Of a DNA stretch of 64,000 nucleotides, positions 45,780 through 57,900 are shown piece by piece. A program made the position numbers and the translations under genes. Below the pieces are notes generated by a model, which saw nothing but the letters and a program-made list of their open reading frames with translations, did not search any database and was not told the DNA's origin. Numbering within the stretch: the stretch's first letter is position 1; each line of letters begins with the position of its first letter. The DNA is from Norana najaformis (taxonomy: Eukaryota > Annelida > Clitellata > Crassiclitellata > Hormogastridae), in the NCBI GenBank assembly GCA_964023275.1, contig OZ029921.1, positions 16,645,204-16,709,203 of the forward strand, given 5' to 3'.

Positions 45780-46940
45780 ATCACAGTCACAGTTCATTGA
45801 TTTCAAAACTGCGGACTCAGACTGTGACACCAGTTCTATTCGGTGTCCCACGGGATCAGCGCTCGCACCCCTTTACGTAACAGATATGTGTCAATTCTTC
45901 ACTGTACTGGGAGCGCGGGTCTTCCAATTTGCCGACAGTTAACATCGTAAACTTCATGACATCAGTCTGACGCACTTGTTTGTGTGTTTTTATGCGGATC
46001 ACTGAAGCGGAAGAACGGAAATAGGTGTCTCCAGATCGGCTGCGACTCAATCCAAAGAAAACGCTAGGACACATGGTGGAGCCAAAGCTGCGATTTCCTG
46101 GCTGTAACGTCCGTACTCCTATCAATGGCTGAACCTGCAGATCTACCAATTGCCCTAGATACGGTGTAGTTCAGCGCTGCAGTTGCCCTCGTTCACTCGT
46201 TCACCCTGACTCGTCTTGATCACTGCAATTCCATCCTTAGAAAACCTGCCACAGTTCCGACTGCGCCAGCTCCAGTCCGTTCTTTACGGTGCTTCCCGAT
46301 TTGCGGCTAATATGCCGAAATATTCAGATATATCCGAATGTATGCGAGAAACACTACATTGACTTTCCTATTGCGGAGAGAATTACATTCTAAATCATCT
46401 CGCTATAAGGCGTACCTCGTTTGTCGCCCAGAATACACCATGAAGCCTTGTTTTCCAGTCTGGGGTTAGCCGGGTCGGCAACCGCTGAGCTCTTGTGGAT
46501 ATGCAGGTCCCGCGCCTCAGCAATTCAACTGAAGCCCACCGTGCCTACTCATGTGTTGAACCATCCACATGGAACCGTCTCTCACTGCGCATAATAATGT
46601 TCCATCCGACTCGGGTGAACACACATTTTCTGCAGTGTACACCTGAAACGCATTTGCTTAAATCAGTCTTCTGGGTTATCAAGACGGCTCAAGACCTCTT
46701 TGTGTCATCAATAATTTTCTGAAATTTTATGGTAATCATCAGCTTTTGACAATCGTCTGTGGCTCATTGCAGTTCGGGAATAATTCAAATGCCTAACTCC
46801 TCCAAACAATCAAATAGGGCATGGCCGAATGCACCCCAAAAGTCAAATGAGACGCAGCTGAATTAGTCCCCTGGATCAACCCTTGCATATAGATAAGAAT
46901 TGCTTGAAACGGCGCTATATAAATGCCAGATTACACTATA
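45780..46940 (+). mobile_element. Decayed LINE RT to 3' end
   Basis: Plus-strand broken frames follow ORF2. The motif LFGVPRG/SALAPLYV (from GVPQGSVLGPLLF) lies at about 45836-45880. FYADH then a stop lies near 45992, where YADD should be. LRLNPKKT lies near 46047, LDHCNSIL near 46212, and PSTWNRLSLRI near 46563-46600. It ends with CGGCGCTATATAAATGCCAG at about 46910. Internal stops and shifts are frequent. This copy and that at 2885 share the tail type, supporting one LINE family. Confidence 0.78.
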
Positions 46941-46989
46941 TCTCGTTCAGGTAGAATTGCTAATGACAACCTTGCACACGCACGCACGA

Positions 46990-47402
46990 GGTCTACATCC
47001 TGATCTACATCCAGATCTACATCCAGATCAACATCCAGATCTACATCCAGATCTACATCCAGATCAACATCCTGATCTGCATCCTGATTTACATCCAGAT
47101 CAACATCCTGTTCTACATCCAGATCTACATCCAGATCTACATCCTGATCTACATCCAGATCAACATCCTGATCTGCATCCTGATTTACATCCAGATCAAC
47201 ATCCTGTTCTACATCCAGATCTACATCCAGATCTACATCCTGATCTACATCCAGATCAACATCCTGATCTGCATCCTGATTTACATCCAGATCAACATCC
47301 TGTTCTACATCCAGATCAACATCCAGATCTACATCCGGATCTACATCCAGATCAACATCCAGATCTACATCCGGATCTACATCCAGATCTACATCCAGAT
47401 GA
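46990..47402. repeat. 12-bp minisatellite with 96-bp higher-order units
   Basis: Units of CATCCAGATCTA and close variants (CATCCTGATCTG, CATCCAGATCAA, CATCCTGTTCTA) run for about 400 bp. The variant GATCAACATCCTGTTCT recurs at 47098, 47194 and 47290, a 96-bp period (eight 12-mers). One plus frame is open throughout and reads as HPDL/HPDQ repeats (46900-47406), but it begins in LINE tail DNA, so translation is doubtful. Confidence 0.93.
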
Positions 47403-50254
47403 CTGACGGACGCTATTATCGCCTGCGGAGTGATTGAAAGAGTATCGTTTTGAGATTCATGAATCCAACTTATATATCATATATATATATATGCCTGTGT
47501 GGAAATAGACGCATAAATACATATATGCTATGTATATATACGTATATCTATATAATCGTCGGAAAGTGAGTGGAATGATTGGGTCTGTATCAGGGATCAT
47601 CATCCTTATACCGTTCTCTCCCTCTCTCCGTGTCGATTATGTTTGTCTCTGACTGCCTTGTATTCATTACTTGTTCATCTCTAATGCATTGAATTCGTTG
47701 ATTATGCATGTAATTGCTGAGATTCACTTTCCGATCGAGTTGCTGCCTCTAGCGACATCTGTTCGCCGCCGCCGCCGCCGCCGACTGAGGTAGCCACGGA
47801 CAGCCACGCTGACCAGAAGGTCGAAACCGCATTCGTGTACGTTGCATTTGCAGTTGGTCCGATGCAGTTTCTAACACAGAGTATCGTAAACTCAACCATC
47901 GTAGACTCGTTCTTGAAAATTTAACATTAAAAAACACACAACAAAGTGTAGACCTATTTTTAAGGATATCATAACATGCAGAGTCCCATGCATAACCCAC
48001 AAGTATTCGAATCCCGGGCGCGTAGGCGATTGCAGGCCATGGGCCGATGCTATTGTAAGATCTTACCACAATGGTCGCCTATATACATAGGGAGTCTATA
48101 TACTAGGCCCCGATGTGTCGTATCGAAATGACGGCGTGGCTTTCTTCAAAAAGCAATTCACTCTTTCAACTTTCATCAAAGTCAAATTATACAAAAGGCC
48201 TAAGGCATGAATCAAGTTTCTTATAGATCTTCATATATACATATTTATGTTTTATATATATACATATATATACACATTTATGTATTATAATAGGCCTATG
48301 TGTAGGTCTATATACACGTATACAATTTTGTGTAGGCGTCGTGTCAACCTATCTCTTCTGTGCATGTGTCGAAATGCACACATGGTCTGAGCATATTTAA
48401 TTAGATCTCTTAATGTACAATATGTATGGATAATTTCATATTCACGACACTATACATAAATATATATTTAATACTTGTCAGTGACATTTATAGCCTAATG
48501 TTCTCCTTTTGTCTCCCTTGTATCTCGGGCCTTCCTGCCTGTCGATTTTGTTTTGACTAAGCGCCTGTGAATAAGCTGGTTCCCAGGACTTGGAATTCGC
48601 TGGCCACTGTAGAAATCTCGAGATTACGATTAAAATTAAAACTCCAAAGCCGGTCATTTCACATATAATGTCCCGTTATAGGCCTATACACTATAGGCTT
48701 ATGTATAACTAAAAGTCCTCTGCTTACAAATTAGCCGAACCATTACATATTTGTAAACTTTCCTAATTTATATAGGGCCATCATTGCTCAAGGTCTCTAA
48801 AATGATCATGTATGCAAATATCAATACATATACACCTATATACATCTGTATAGGCATATATAGTATACCGTTCGGCCCTCCCTCTCGGTTGCTCTCTGCC
48901 TCTGCCTCTGGCTCTGCCTCTGGCTCTGTTATTGTATCACTTCTGACTCTCTTTGTTTCTCTGTCCTTTTGTCGCTCCCCATGTCTATTTTGTCTGCCTC
49001 TGTCTCTGCAGTGTCTCTGCCGTGTGTCTTTTTTATGGCTCTTTCTGTCTATGTCTGTGTCTTCATCTCTCTGCCTCCGTCTTTCTCTCTTCGACCTGAG
49101 CGCACTACAACAAGTGATAGAAGAAGCTCACACATACATATACACACGTGTTATACACATGCACAAAAGATATACATTTCTATAGTCAACCTCTGACGCA
49201 CTTACAGCCGTCGGGTAAATTAGCGTCAGCTGTGAGCGCATCTCAATTCGTCACTTCTAAATAAGGGCTATGAATGTGCCGTATTCACATCGCACATATA
49301 TATATATATGCTTAGGCCATTTACTTGTTCCTATATAGACTATACATATATCCATGCCTATATTTATATGTTTGCATAGTTATTCTATACAATGCAAAGG
49401 TCTCGTGCGTCATGATATGTGCATGGCGTAACTTCTTCTGTATTCTTTTTCTTTGTCCATATCGTCACCCTTGATCATCTCTGCGCCGCCATCAGCCAAA
49501 GTCTGTTATCCCCGCCAATCTTTTTCTGTCGCTGTAGGGGTAGAAGGGATGGAGGGTATATAAACAGGTCCCGTGCCACGACCGAGGTCATCTTCAGGTC
49601 ACTGGCATGCTTCAGTGCCAAGTACATGCCATGCAGCTGTAGCCGTTTCGGTTGACTGCATGGTAACTTATCACCAATACACCGCCACTATACATCCTCT
49701 TCATCTCTCTGTCCCTCTTTCTCCACTGATTCTTTTAGGTAGCGCAAGTTTCTAATTAAGGCTCAGCTTTTGGCAGCGAATCAGTGAATTCTAATTAACG
49801 ACGCCCTCTGGGGTAAATATATACATATATACATATATTTAATGGCATAAATATAGACGCATATGTACGGATATATGTAATTATATGTCCTGGCTGCTGA
49901 CACGCGGAAAGGTCAGCAATTAAACGGGTTTCATCACTCACCTACGCATATAGCCCTACTCCAAGAATTGCTGCAAAAGTATTCCGCAGGTGGATTTTGC
50001 TCCCTGGATTTTCCAAAAATAGTCTAAGTATGTTTTGTTAGCATGTTCAGATACAAGTTAACAACTGCCTGTAGGTTATTGTGCAACGATATAACCGCAA
50101 CGTTATACGTTAAGCTACCCAATGTAATGTTTCACTTGCATGCCTCCCGAAGGCGTTTGCTTCAATAGAACGTTCTCTATAGTCTATTCTTATGGAAGTT
50201 ATTACTCATCGGTAACGTAATACAACATCAGTAAAAGTCTTATATAACCTATAT

Positions 50255-50325
50255 TGAACGCGGTGGTGGTAGTGGTGGTGGTGGTGATGGTGGTACTGGC
50301 AGTGGTGGTGACTGTCGTGGATGAT
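50255..50325. repeat. (GGT)n imperfect trinucleotide tract
   Basis: GGTGGTGGTAGTGGTGGTGG-type DNA followed by GATGACGATGA units. Confidence 0.88.
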
Positions 50326-50669
50326 GACGATGACAACTGCAACAATGATGATGATATTAGTTTATTAAACGACGTCATCATATCAGACGATGCTTCTTTT
50401 CCTAGGTCCTGAGCCGGTAAACGACGAAACTTAAATATCCTTCGTAGGGAAAAAACTACTTAGCCAAAGTGTGTTGGCAAAGCAAGCGCTGTGCGGATTA
50501 GACCAACATCTCACACTGAGAGCCGCCCTTAGATCAATCGAACTGCGGACATGTACTCTCATACACGGGCTTCAATATTTCTCGGATCTTTTCCTTTAAG
50601 AGCGGGTGGTTCCTTAATCTGCCTGAGCAAATCGGGTCTCACACACACATCGTATAAGAATAAACTGGT

Positions 50670-50760
50670 TGCTCACAATTAACTCGATTCACTGTAGGGG
50701 CGCAATTGGAACAGGTCTTATCTGTCAACATAATCAGAAGTTCAACTAGATATTATCAAA
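50670..50760 (-). mobile_element. SINE family B body fragment
   Basis: The minus strand shows CAGATAAGACCTGTTCCAAT then TGCGCCCCTACAGTGAATCG, like the TTCCAACTGCACCCCTAGCG of the 32500 copy. Confidence 0.4.
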
Positions 50761-53199
50761 TTTTATTTGGTCAGTATATTGTAAATAGGCCATACAATTG
50801 CTGATCGTGTTTGGCTGATGGCTGCTTCATTGTCACTGCATGCAGTCTGTAGGCATTCAACTGTAATATCTTAATACATTTGTTTACGATTGTTTTATTT
50901 GACAGTTTTTGTTCTTTATGTATCTAATTGTTATCTTCGAACAATTGCTTACTGTTGAGTGTGTATTGTTCATTGTCAAAATGAGCGTTTGTCTTTAGAG
51001 TAATAAATCTTTGGCCTTCTTACTTAATTGGCCTCTTCGCAGTGGCTACAGACGAACAGAAAGCCAAATGAGCTTTGAGTCTACATCGAAGACCACCCAC
51101 TGAATGCTCTGATGCCACGGGGCGAGGCCAGAAATACGCGCCGGTCTATAAACAAATTCTAAGACTATAAACACTCGGCCTTTGGACGACATTCAGTGAC
51201 GGCGTGAAATTAAGACTGCGCATGTCGAGAGACCAACTTCCGTTGTGTCTTTGAATTACACCAAAACCGTAAATTATGTAAGAGCGTCACTGAAACAAGC
51301 ATAGATTGTTCTTTTATAAGGCAACCGTTAATACGTATGATCCGATTTACTTCCTTTAGTCGTTCACACTATCCTTCACTAGGATTTAATTTTCAAATAT
51401 AGTTGGCTGCCTTTATATGCCAAGTTGCTCTTAGTTCCTTTAGTAAATAAATTTAATCTGTCTCTTTTGCTTAAAATCAGCAAGAACTTTGGTTGGTATG
51501 AAAGTTTTCCAAATTCAAATGTTACCCTTGAAAACGTATTCAAAATCTATTATATTAAGTCAGTTTGTCGCTTCATGTATGAGTCTGCTATCAGATAGAG
51601 TCATGAATGAACTACATATTGGGGCTCAAGGCAGTTCAATGAACTGCCTTTCACCTGAGTTCTATAATCATTTGCTGTCATTGAGCTGAATTTCAGAAAC
51701 CATCGAACACTTGACCACAATGAAATGGACATTCTCTTCCGGCCACTAAAGGCATTCAGTGCGTTTACTCTGGCAGTTCTTTTAGAGGCACTTTGGAAGT
51801 TTTAAACATTCTGATAATCAGTTATCATTGGAATGCCTGGCATGGCTTTGACGTCAAGAATTGCAACCACCGAACATTTTGCGGGTCTTAATTGTGAGGA
51901 GGAAGGAGGAGACCAAGGTTCCGCGTGTTTATGATACGCGTTTTTCTCCCCAACAGGCTGCGAAATGTCTTCTCTTTCGCTCTGTCTGTCTCTGTCTCTG
52001 CCCTCTGTCTCTCTATGTCTCTATCTCTTCCTTTTATCTCTCCTGCCTCGTAGACTGTCTTAATTGTGTTGACGTTTAATTGTCCATCTGATGTTTGTCT
52101 GTTTATTGCGTGTGTGTGGGTGTGTCTGTCTGTCTATTTCTGTTTCTTTATGCCTGTCTTTGTTAGTTTGGCTCTCATTTTCTCTGCCTCTTTCTAACTA
52201 CGCTTATTTGTCTGTCTATATGTTTTCAACTGGTGTGTTTATCTCAAAACGTCGTTGGTGAGAACATGAGGATGTTTCAGCAGCTAATTGCATCGACGGA
52301 ACAACTAAGCTGCTGCTGCTGCTGCGTCGTTCTTTCCATCGGCAGTCGACAGAAAACATCGCCGCGGGTAGGCAAGTGGCCAGCGCCTCATCACTGGGGT
52401 TAGAGTCCTGCAGCAGTGAGGGAGGAAGGGAGACAAGAAGGGACGCTGGGAGGGACTCAGAAGGAAGGGCAGATGGTACAATCTGGTCTGTCCAAAGTGA
52501 CGTCTCTTGTTTGCGGCTAATGATTTATTGAAGTTATGATCTGCCCCTAGGCCCGACTGGTAGGGCGGATATACCACAAGAACAAGAAACAAGAAGAACA
52601 GAGAAGAGGAAGAACAGGAGACAAGATGAATGCAAAAGACAAATAAAGAGAGGCGTCGATGCCAACGGGTGTCTGGTACGCATGCGCACACTGGACCACG
52701 GAAACCCCTCATTAGCATTAAAAAGGGCTTCGACGAAAGGTTACAGAAAGCTCGTCAGATAAGATAATCAAACACATCTCCGGATTTATAAACATAAACG
52801 CCTCCGCATAATCAAATCTAATCTTGAGTGTTGACGTTGATTACGGCGACAACAACTACAACAAAGGACAATGATACACAACCAGCGATGATGATGATTA
52901 CGACGACGATAGTAATGATTATGTTGGCGGGGAACGCTATACTCGGATGACGATTATGAAGACGACGTCGACGATGATGATGAACGCAAAATGTGCTAAA
53001 TAACATAAATTGAATTTAACTTAAATAAACCCATTATCTAAAAAGCATCAAATCATAATAACGTATTCAACTAATACGGGAGCATAAATTGCACCAAAAG
53101 GTGCATAAAAACCACTCAGATAGTTAATTAAGTCGTTAGTGGCATTTGTGTCTATAGGACAATGTTCAAAAAACAGATGTTATGGGGCTGATGCATGTG

Positions 53200-53345
53200 A
53201 GACGCTTTCGTTGTCAGTCAGCAACGCGCCTCTCCCTCATGGTTGCGAAGACTTCGAACCTGCTGAGCGAATTGCGTGTAACGACCTTAGGCAAGTTGTT
53301 CGCACACGATAGCCTGTGTCATTAAGCATTTGAATTGCCAGAGGT
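53200..53345 (+). mobile_element. tRNA-derived SINE, family A, partial
   Basis: A degenerate head with ACTTCGAACCTGC is followed by GTAACGACCTTAGGCAAGTT and GTTCGCACACG, matching the segment just after the B box in the 5000-5292 copy. The rest of the body is not recognisable. Confidence 0.6.
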
Positions 53346-53539
53346 CAAAGGTAGTTGTAACAGCTGATGTGGAGTTTAGTTATTCGCCAGATGGCAGCAG
53401 TAGAACTCTGGCTCCAACGTTTATCTGTATGTCCGCAAACCAGTATGAGATGACTATGACTTGACTGAGCGCAGGTCTTGTAATATAGAGTTTGTAAGCC
53501 CAAGCCTGCCTTGACACGGCTAAACTGCAGTGACCTCGG

Positions 53540-53605
53540 CTAACTTCTTAATGCATTGGTTGAAGTACTGGCGCTACATAAATAAAAAGTGCCTAATTAT
53601 AGCTA
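53540..53605 (+). mobile_element. LINE 3' tail remnant
   Basis: GAAGTACTGGCGCTACATAA followed by ATAAAAAGTG is the shared LINE 3' end. Confidence 0.5.
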
Positions 53606-54329
53606 GATGTTCAGACAAATAACATGGACTGACTACAACGCAATATGTTAGGCCACTAACCCAATCCAATCCACATCTGATCTTGTGTAGTCTTGTCTTG
53701 CCTTCATGAATCCTCGAGCCGAGCACTGGCTGCACCTCGGACAATTTTGTTTTATCTTCTTCTACCCCTTGTCTCTTTCATTAACGATAATTATCATCCA
53801 CGACTTGATGTTGTCGATCTATATCATCATCTTAGGTCTTCTCCGAACTCGTGGTCGGATCTAACCTAATCCAAAACAGTCTGACCTAATCCGCCCGTTC
53901 TCATTTCCAAAGCGTGTAAATTTAGTCTACTAAACTGTTGTTTTTCCAGTGCAGCTTATGATGCGAATGAAAACTGATGCAAGTGTAGATTCCACAGCCA
54001 AATAAGTTAACCCCTTCCCCAAACCCCGAAAAGGCAGAACAGACGTTGGTCTTAAATCAATCAGCCACATTATTCTAAAGGCAAGAAAAGTCAATGTCGC
54101 TCTCTATCGAACAATTTCGCTAGGTGGTGTAGAAATCGCGAGTTTACAATTATTACTGTAGTTGGCGCCACTAGCAAATCATTTGATCATCGTAATCTGT
54201 TGCTTTCTAATCGCAAGATGACGCCACCGTAAGGATATGATTTGTTGCATACCGTACAAAGCAAGCATTTTTCTGTGACCATGACTTTTGGGGTTTGGTT
54301 AACTTCTTTGGCGATGGAATCTTAACTTG

Positions 54330-54450
54330 CATCACTTTTCACCAACATAAAAACTGTTCTCTTTCGCCGGAGCTGAGCTGGGAGCGCCTCTGGGTATATT
54401 ACTTGAAGGGGCGCTATATAAATGCTCTGAATGAATGAATGAATGAAGTA
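54330..54450 (+). mobile_element. LINE 3' end remnant with (AATG)n tail
   Basis: TGTTCTCTTTCGCCGGAGCT, GGGAGCGCCTCTGGG and GGGGCGCTATATAAATGCTC, followed by four AATG units. The same GGAGCGCCTCT to GCGCTATA layout is at 3090 and, diverged, at 60705. Confidence 0.65.
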
Positions 54451-54584
54451 TTGAAACACTAACAATCCATTTCCAGTTTCACCGTAGTTCTAGCAGACTA
54501 TTTCACCATGGCTTTTAGTAAGTAGTGAAGTTCATAGTTTTGCGTTCTCTGCACATAAGCCTGAAAGCAAAAATTTTGATATCT

Positions 54585-54900
54585 AGCTCAGACTCGGTGG
54601 CTTATTAGCATAGCGAGCTGGGTATGTAATAATCGAACGATTGCGGGTTCGCGCCTGCTGGGCAGATTCCGTTAGCAACCGTAGAACAGTTGCTCATGCG
54701 CATTTGCTTCTGTCATCAAGTAGTATAATTTAGTAACGGTGTAAGCTGGGAAGTAAAAGTCAAGTCCGGCGTTGCATTGGCTCCGCATCCAGAAGCTTGG
54801 GCTTCGACTCTGCCGGCTCAATGGCTGAAGAACAAAAATGAGCGTCTCCCCTTCGTTGCGGGTTCGCGCCTGCTGGGCAGATTCCGTTAGCAACCGAAAC
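54585..54900 (+). mobile_element. tRNA-derived SINE, family A, with duplicated B-box segment
   Basis: The head shows A box GACTCGGTGGCTTATTAGCA and B box GCGGGTTCGCGCC. The body has AAGTAGTATAATTTAGTAAC, GTGTAAGCTGGGAAGTAAAA and TGCCGGCTCAATGGC, then GAGCGTCTCCCCTTC, aligning with 5000-5292. A 41-bp stretch around the B box (from TTGCGGGTTCGCGCC to CCGTTAGCAACCG) is repeated exactly at about 54858, at the 3' end of the body. Confidence 0.82.
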
Positions 54901-57900
54901 AAAACAACCAAAACAAGAGCTTTACTGCAATATTGCAATCTAGCTTATGAAAGGCGGCGGCGTTGGTATTAATTTTATAGATAAGACTTGACTGCTTGAG
55001 CACCTTAGATAAGTGCTTGGAAAGTGCTATACGAATGGTTAATCGCATTCGGCTGCTACCGAATCATCCTGTACATTGGTAGCTTAAGGTAATCGTAATC
55101 GTAAGGTACACGTTTTAATAGAGCCTCTTCAGAAAAACTCAGAGTTGTTTCACGACAACACAAGACGACATTAAACAGATAATCTTCCACGTTGGCGAAG
55201 TATAGGTAAAGAAAGAAGCAAAAGAAGCCGATGTCGTAGGTTGCATATCGTATAGGTACAGTAGTACTACAGAGATCACAGAATATGGGGTGCTGATAGT
55301 CTGTGTTGCAGCAGTCTGCGACTGTAGCCAAAAGCAAAGGTGCATGGTGGGTATTATAGAGAAAAGTAAGTAACATGTACGAAATGTCGCCGCCTTCAAA
55401 ATCTGCTTTGTAACACTCTAGGCTGTACTAGACATTAAGATGACGATTATTTTATGTAAATAATGTCACTATAATACATGAGCTTTATAGTTTACTAGAA
55501 GCTATGACCTGTAAAATAAATATGGTGCTAGTGGAATGGCCATATCGTGGGACCAAGGAGTAGCACTGAATGATAATATGCTGACTATATAGGGTCGCAG
55601 CTGTTGATGTAATTCTAGTTGGTATGGCAGTCTGTGGCCGAAACGAAAAGCAAAGCATTCTGCGTTGGAAAGTGGAAGTCAGATTTAGTTACATTTAAAT
55701 GAAAGTCTACTAACAGATAGCATTGTCTATGCGTTATATCAATGACTCGTAGACGCTACGAGAGAGACCGTCAGCAAGTAACGTGGGATCTTATTTCATG
55801 GAGATCGACATATTACACCAACATAAAAGCTTTTATATTTTTTGCTAAGCAATGTATTTATAGACAGGCTCTCACGCGCTTCTAGTGAGTTATGTTCCAG
55901 ACTGTCATCTTGCTCATAATCTGCATCATACCACGTTTGCCCTCATTGCGAGATCTAATAATAAATGGTCCTATAGCCTGAAAGGTCTACGAATGCTTCG
56001 TCCAGGTTTCCGTAAGTGCAGTTACATCATGCATTTAGTGTCCAGAGAAGCCAAGAAAGCCATCGATTCAAGCCGATTTTTGAAATAGCTTCTAATATTT
56101 AAAAGCATTAGCTTCAGTTATGATTCATATGAATTGCCTTAATGAATTAAATTATTAAATATTTGCATCGCTGTCGTAACAGTACTCCAAAATTCAAAAT
56201 GCGCGTCAATGGCTACAGACGCATCTGTGTAAAGTGCAAAGGGATTTAATGATGAAGTTGCTTTTTTATCAAAACACAGCTCTGGGATGTCAGTGTTAAC
56301 TCAACAGCAGTACCGGGCTTCAGCGTAACATCAGCGATGCAACTAAAAGCGAGAAGGCCGAAAAAAAATAAATCCAGTCTTTTGAACCAAGCTATTTATC
56401 GTAATCAGCGTCGGTAAACACAAAATGTAAACAGGTCCTTTAAAAATGTCACATGATAGTGAATGCGGGCTCAGCTTGATGCACTTTTGACAAATGCTAC
56501 AGAATTGCATATACATACAATAGCAACTAATAAAATATGGAATAATTACAATGCTTTTCATTCTCAATGTACATAAAATAAATTCAAGAAACTTTGAAAC
56601 ATTCAAATTAAAATCTAAATTAAACTATCAAACGACATTACAGTTCAGTGTGGTTTACAAAGAAATAGCAAATGCGAAGAAAGAAAGGAGAAGGATTCGT
56701 CTCTTAGAACCCACCGTACCAACTGTTAGAAAGTCAGTTATACCTACAATCAAAGGCACTGTTCGTGCTCACTCTTACAAGACAATAGCCGATTCAATTA
56801 CACGAATAATTACGGGTATTTAAGGTTATCACAAATTCTCTCAAGTAAGCAAACAGCAAACTTATAATTGTGCTGACTTTACTTGTAGTTCCTCACAAGG
56901 TGCTAGAGGATTGATTCCGATCCGCTTCCCAGATGCTTTAACTGTTGCAAGCAGCTTCCCATTCCGTGGCCAAGCTTCGTCCAACGTGGCGGCTAAATTT
57001 TTCGTATAGAGCAGCAAAGCATTTGTCACAGATAGAGATGCTGTGCTCTTTGAAGTTGAGGAAGGCAAGTGTAAGAGACTCTTCGGTATTCTGTAAACTC
57101 GAGAGTTCTACGAAAACTAAGTCGCGGGAACCAGCTTATTTTATTCACAAGCGCTCAGTAAAAACAAAGTCGATAGGGAGGGAGGAAGGGTCGGATTCGT
57201 TTCCAGGTCAAGATCCAAGGGTCAGGCATACAGACAGTCAGACGGTTACGGTGGATGATGCTTGGAATCGGAGCGGCAGAAAAAGAATTGTGACAAAGGA
57301 CTGTTTTCAGTGTTTAGTGTGAGACCTGCAAAGAGTGAAGTGTTGATGAGTTCGTAGGATGAGTCAGATAATTGTCATAACTGGCGGAGCAGCTACGAGA
57401 TGTTAAGGATGGGAAGCGATGAGGCAGGAGAAGTGTTAGGGTGAAAGAAGAACGGGTGAACTATATAAGTGGCTGGATTGTAAATGTTTCAGTTGTTTAA
57501 ATATTTCATCGCAAACGAACGATTTTACGTCATAATTATTCATAAGCTGAAAAGTTCCAAGACAAAGAATCTATCCAGTTCGTAGTGATTTCTTCTCCAT
57601 CTATAACCGCTTCATTCACATTATTCTATGCAGCATGTTCGGCATAGTCTTGCATAACAAGCTACATACTGGACAATCAGAATTAAACGGTGTAAGCTTA
57701 CACCAAGCTTATACCAAAGTTCACTCCACTGGCAGTCAGAAGAGTCACGTGTCCCAGCAGTTCATCCATAAGATCACTTAAACTTAGGACGGTCGACTGA
57801 TTTGGACACACTGACTACGTTTGCACGCACTAAACCTACTGAATAAAATACCGATTAAATTACATTGAAAATTTATTTTAGCTATGATTTGAGCCGCTTT

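Larger units (their letters stand above)
47403..53195. other. Unassigned region
   Basis: No recognisable host gene. It holds ATATAC-rich stretches at 47470-47560, 48230-48330, 49280-49380 and 49810-49880, and TCTGCCTCTG/TCTCTGTC repeats at 48885-49090 and 51975-52030. The pyrimidine/GT-rich DNA continues to 52220. A GA-rich stretch lies at 52410-52650. A possible LINE C-terminal trace (VPRTWNSL, then LRLKLKL) lies at 48570-48650. Confidence 0.4.

Noticed and set aside
46900-47406. 168-codon HPDL-repeat ORF as a protein gene
   Set aside because: The start lies in LINE tail DNA and the rest is minisatellite; no supporting signals. Kept only as a repeat observation.
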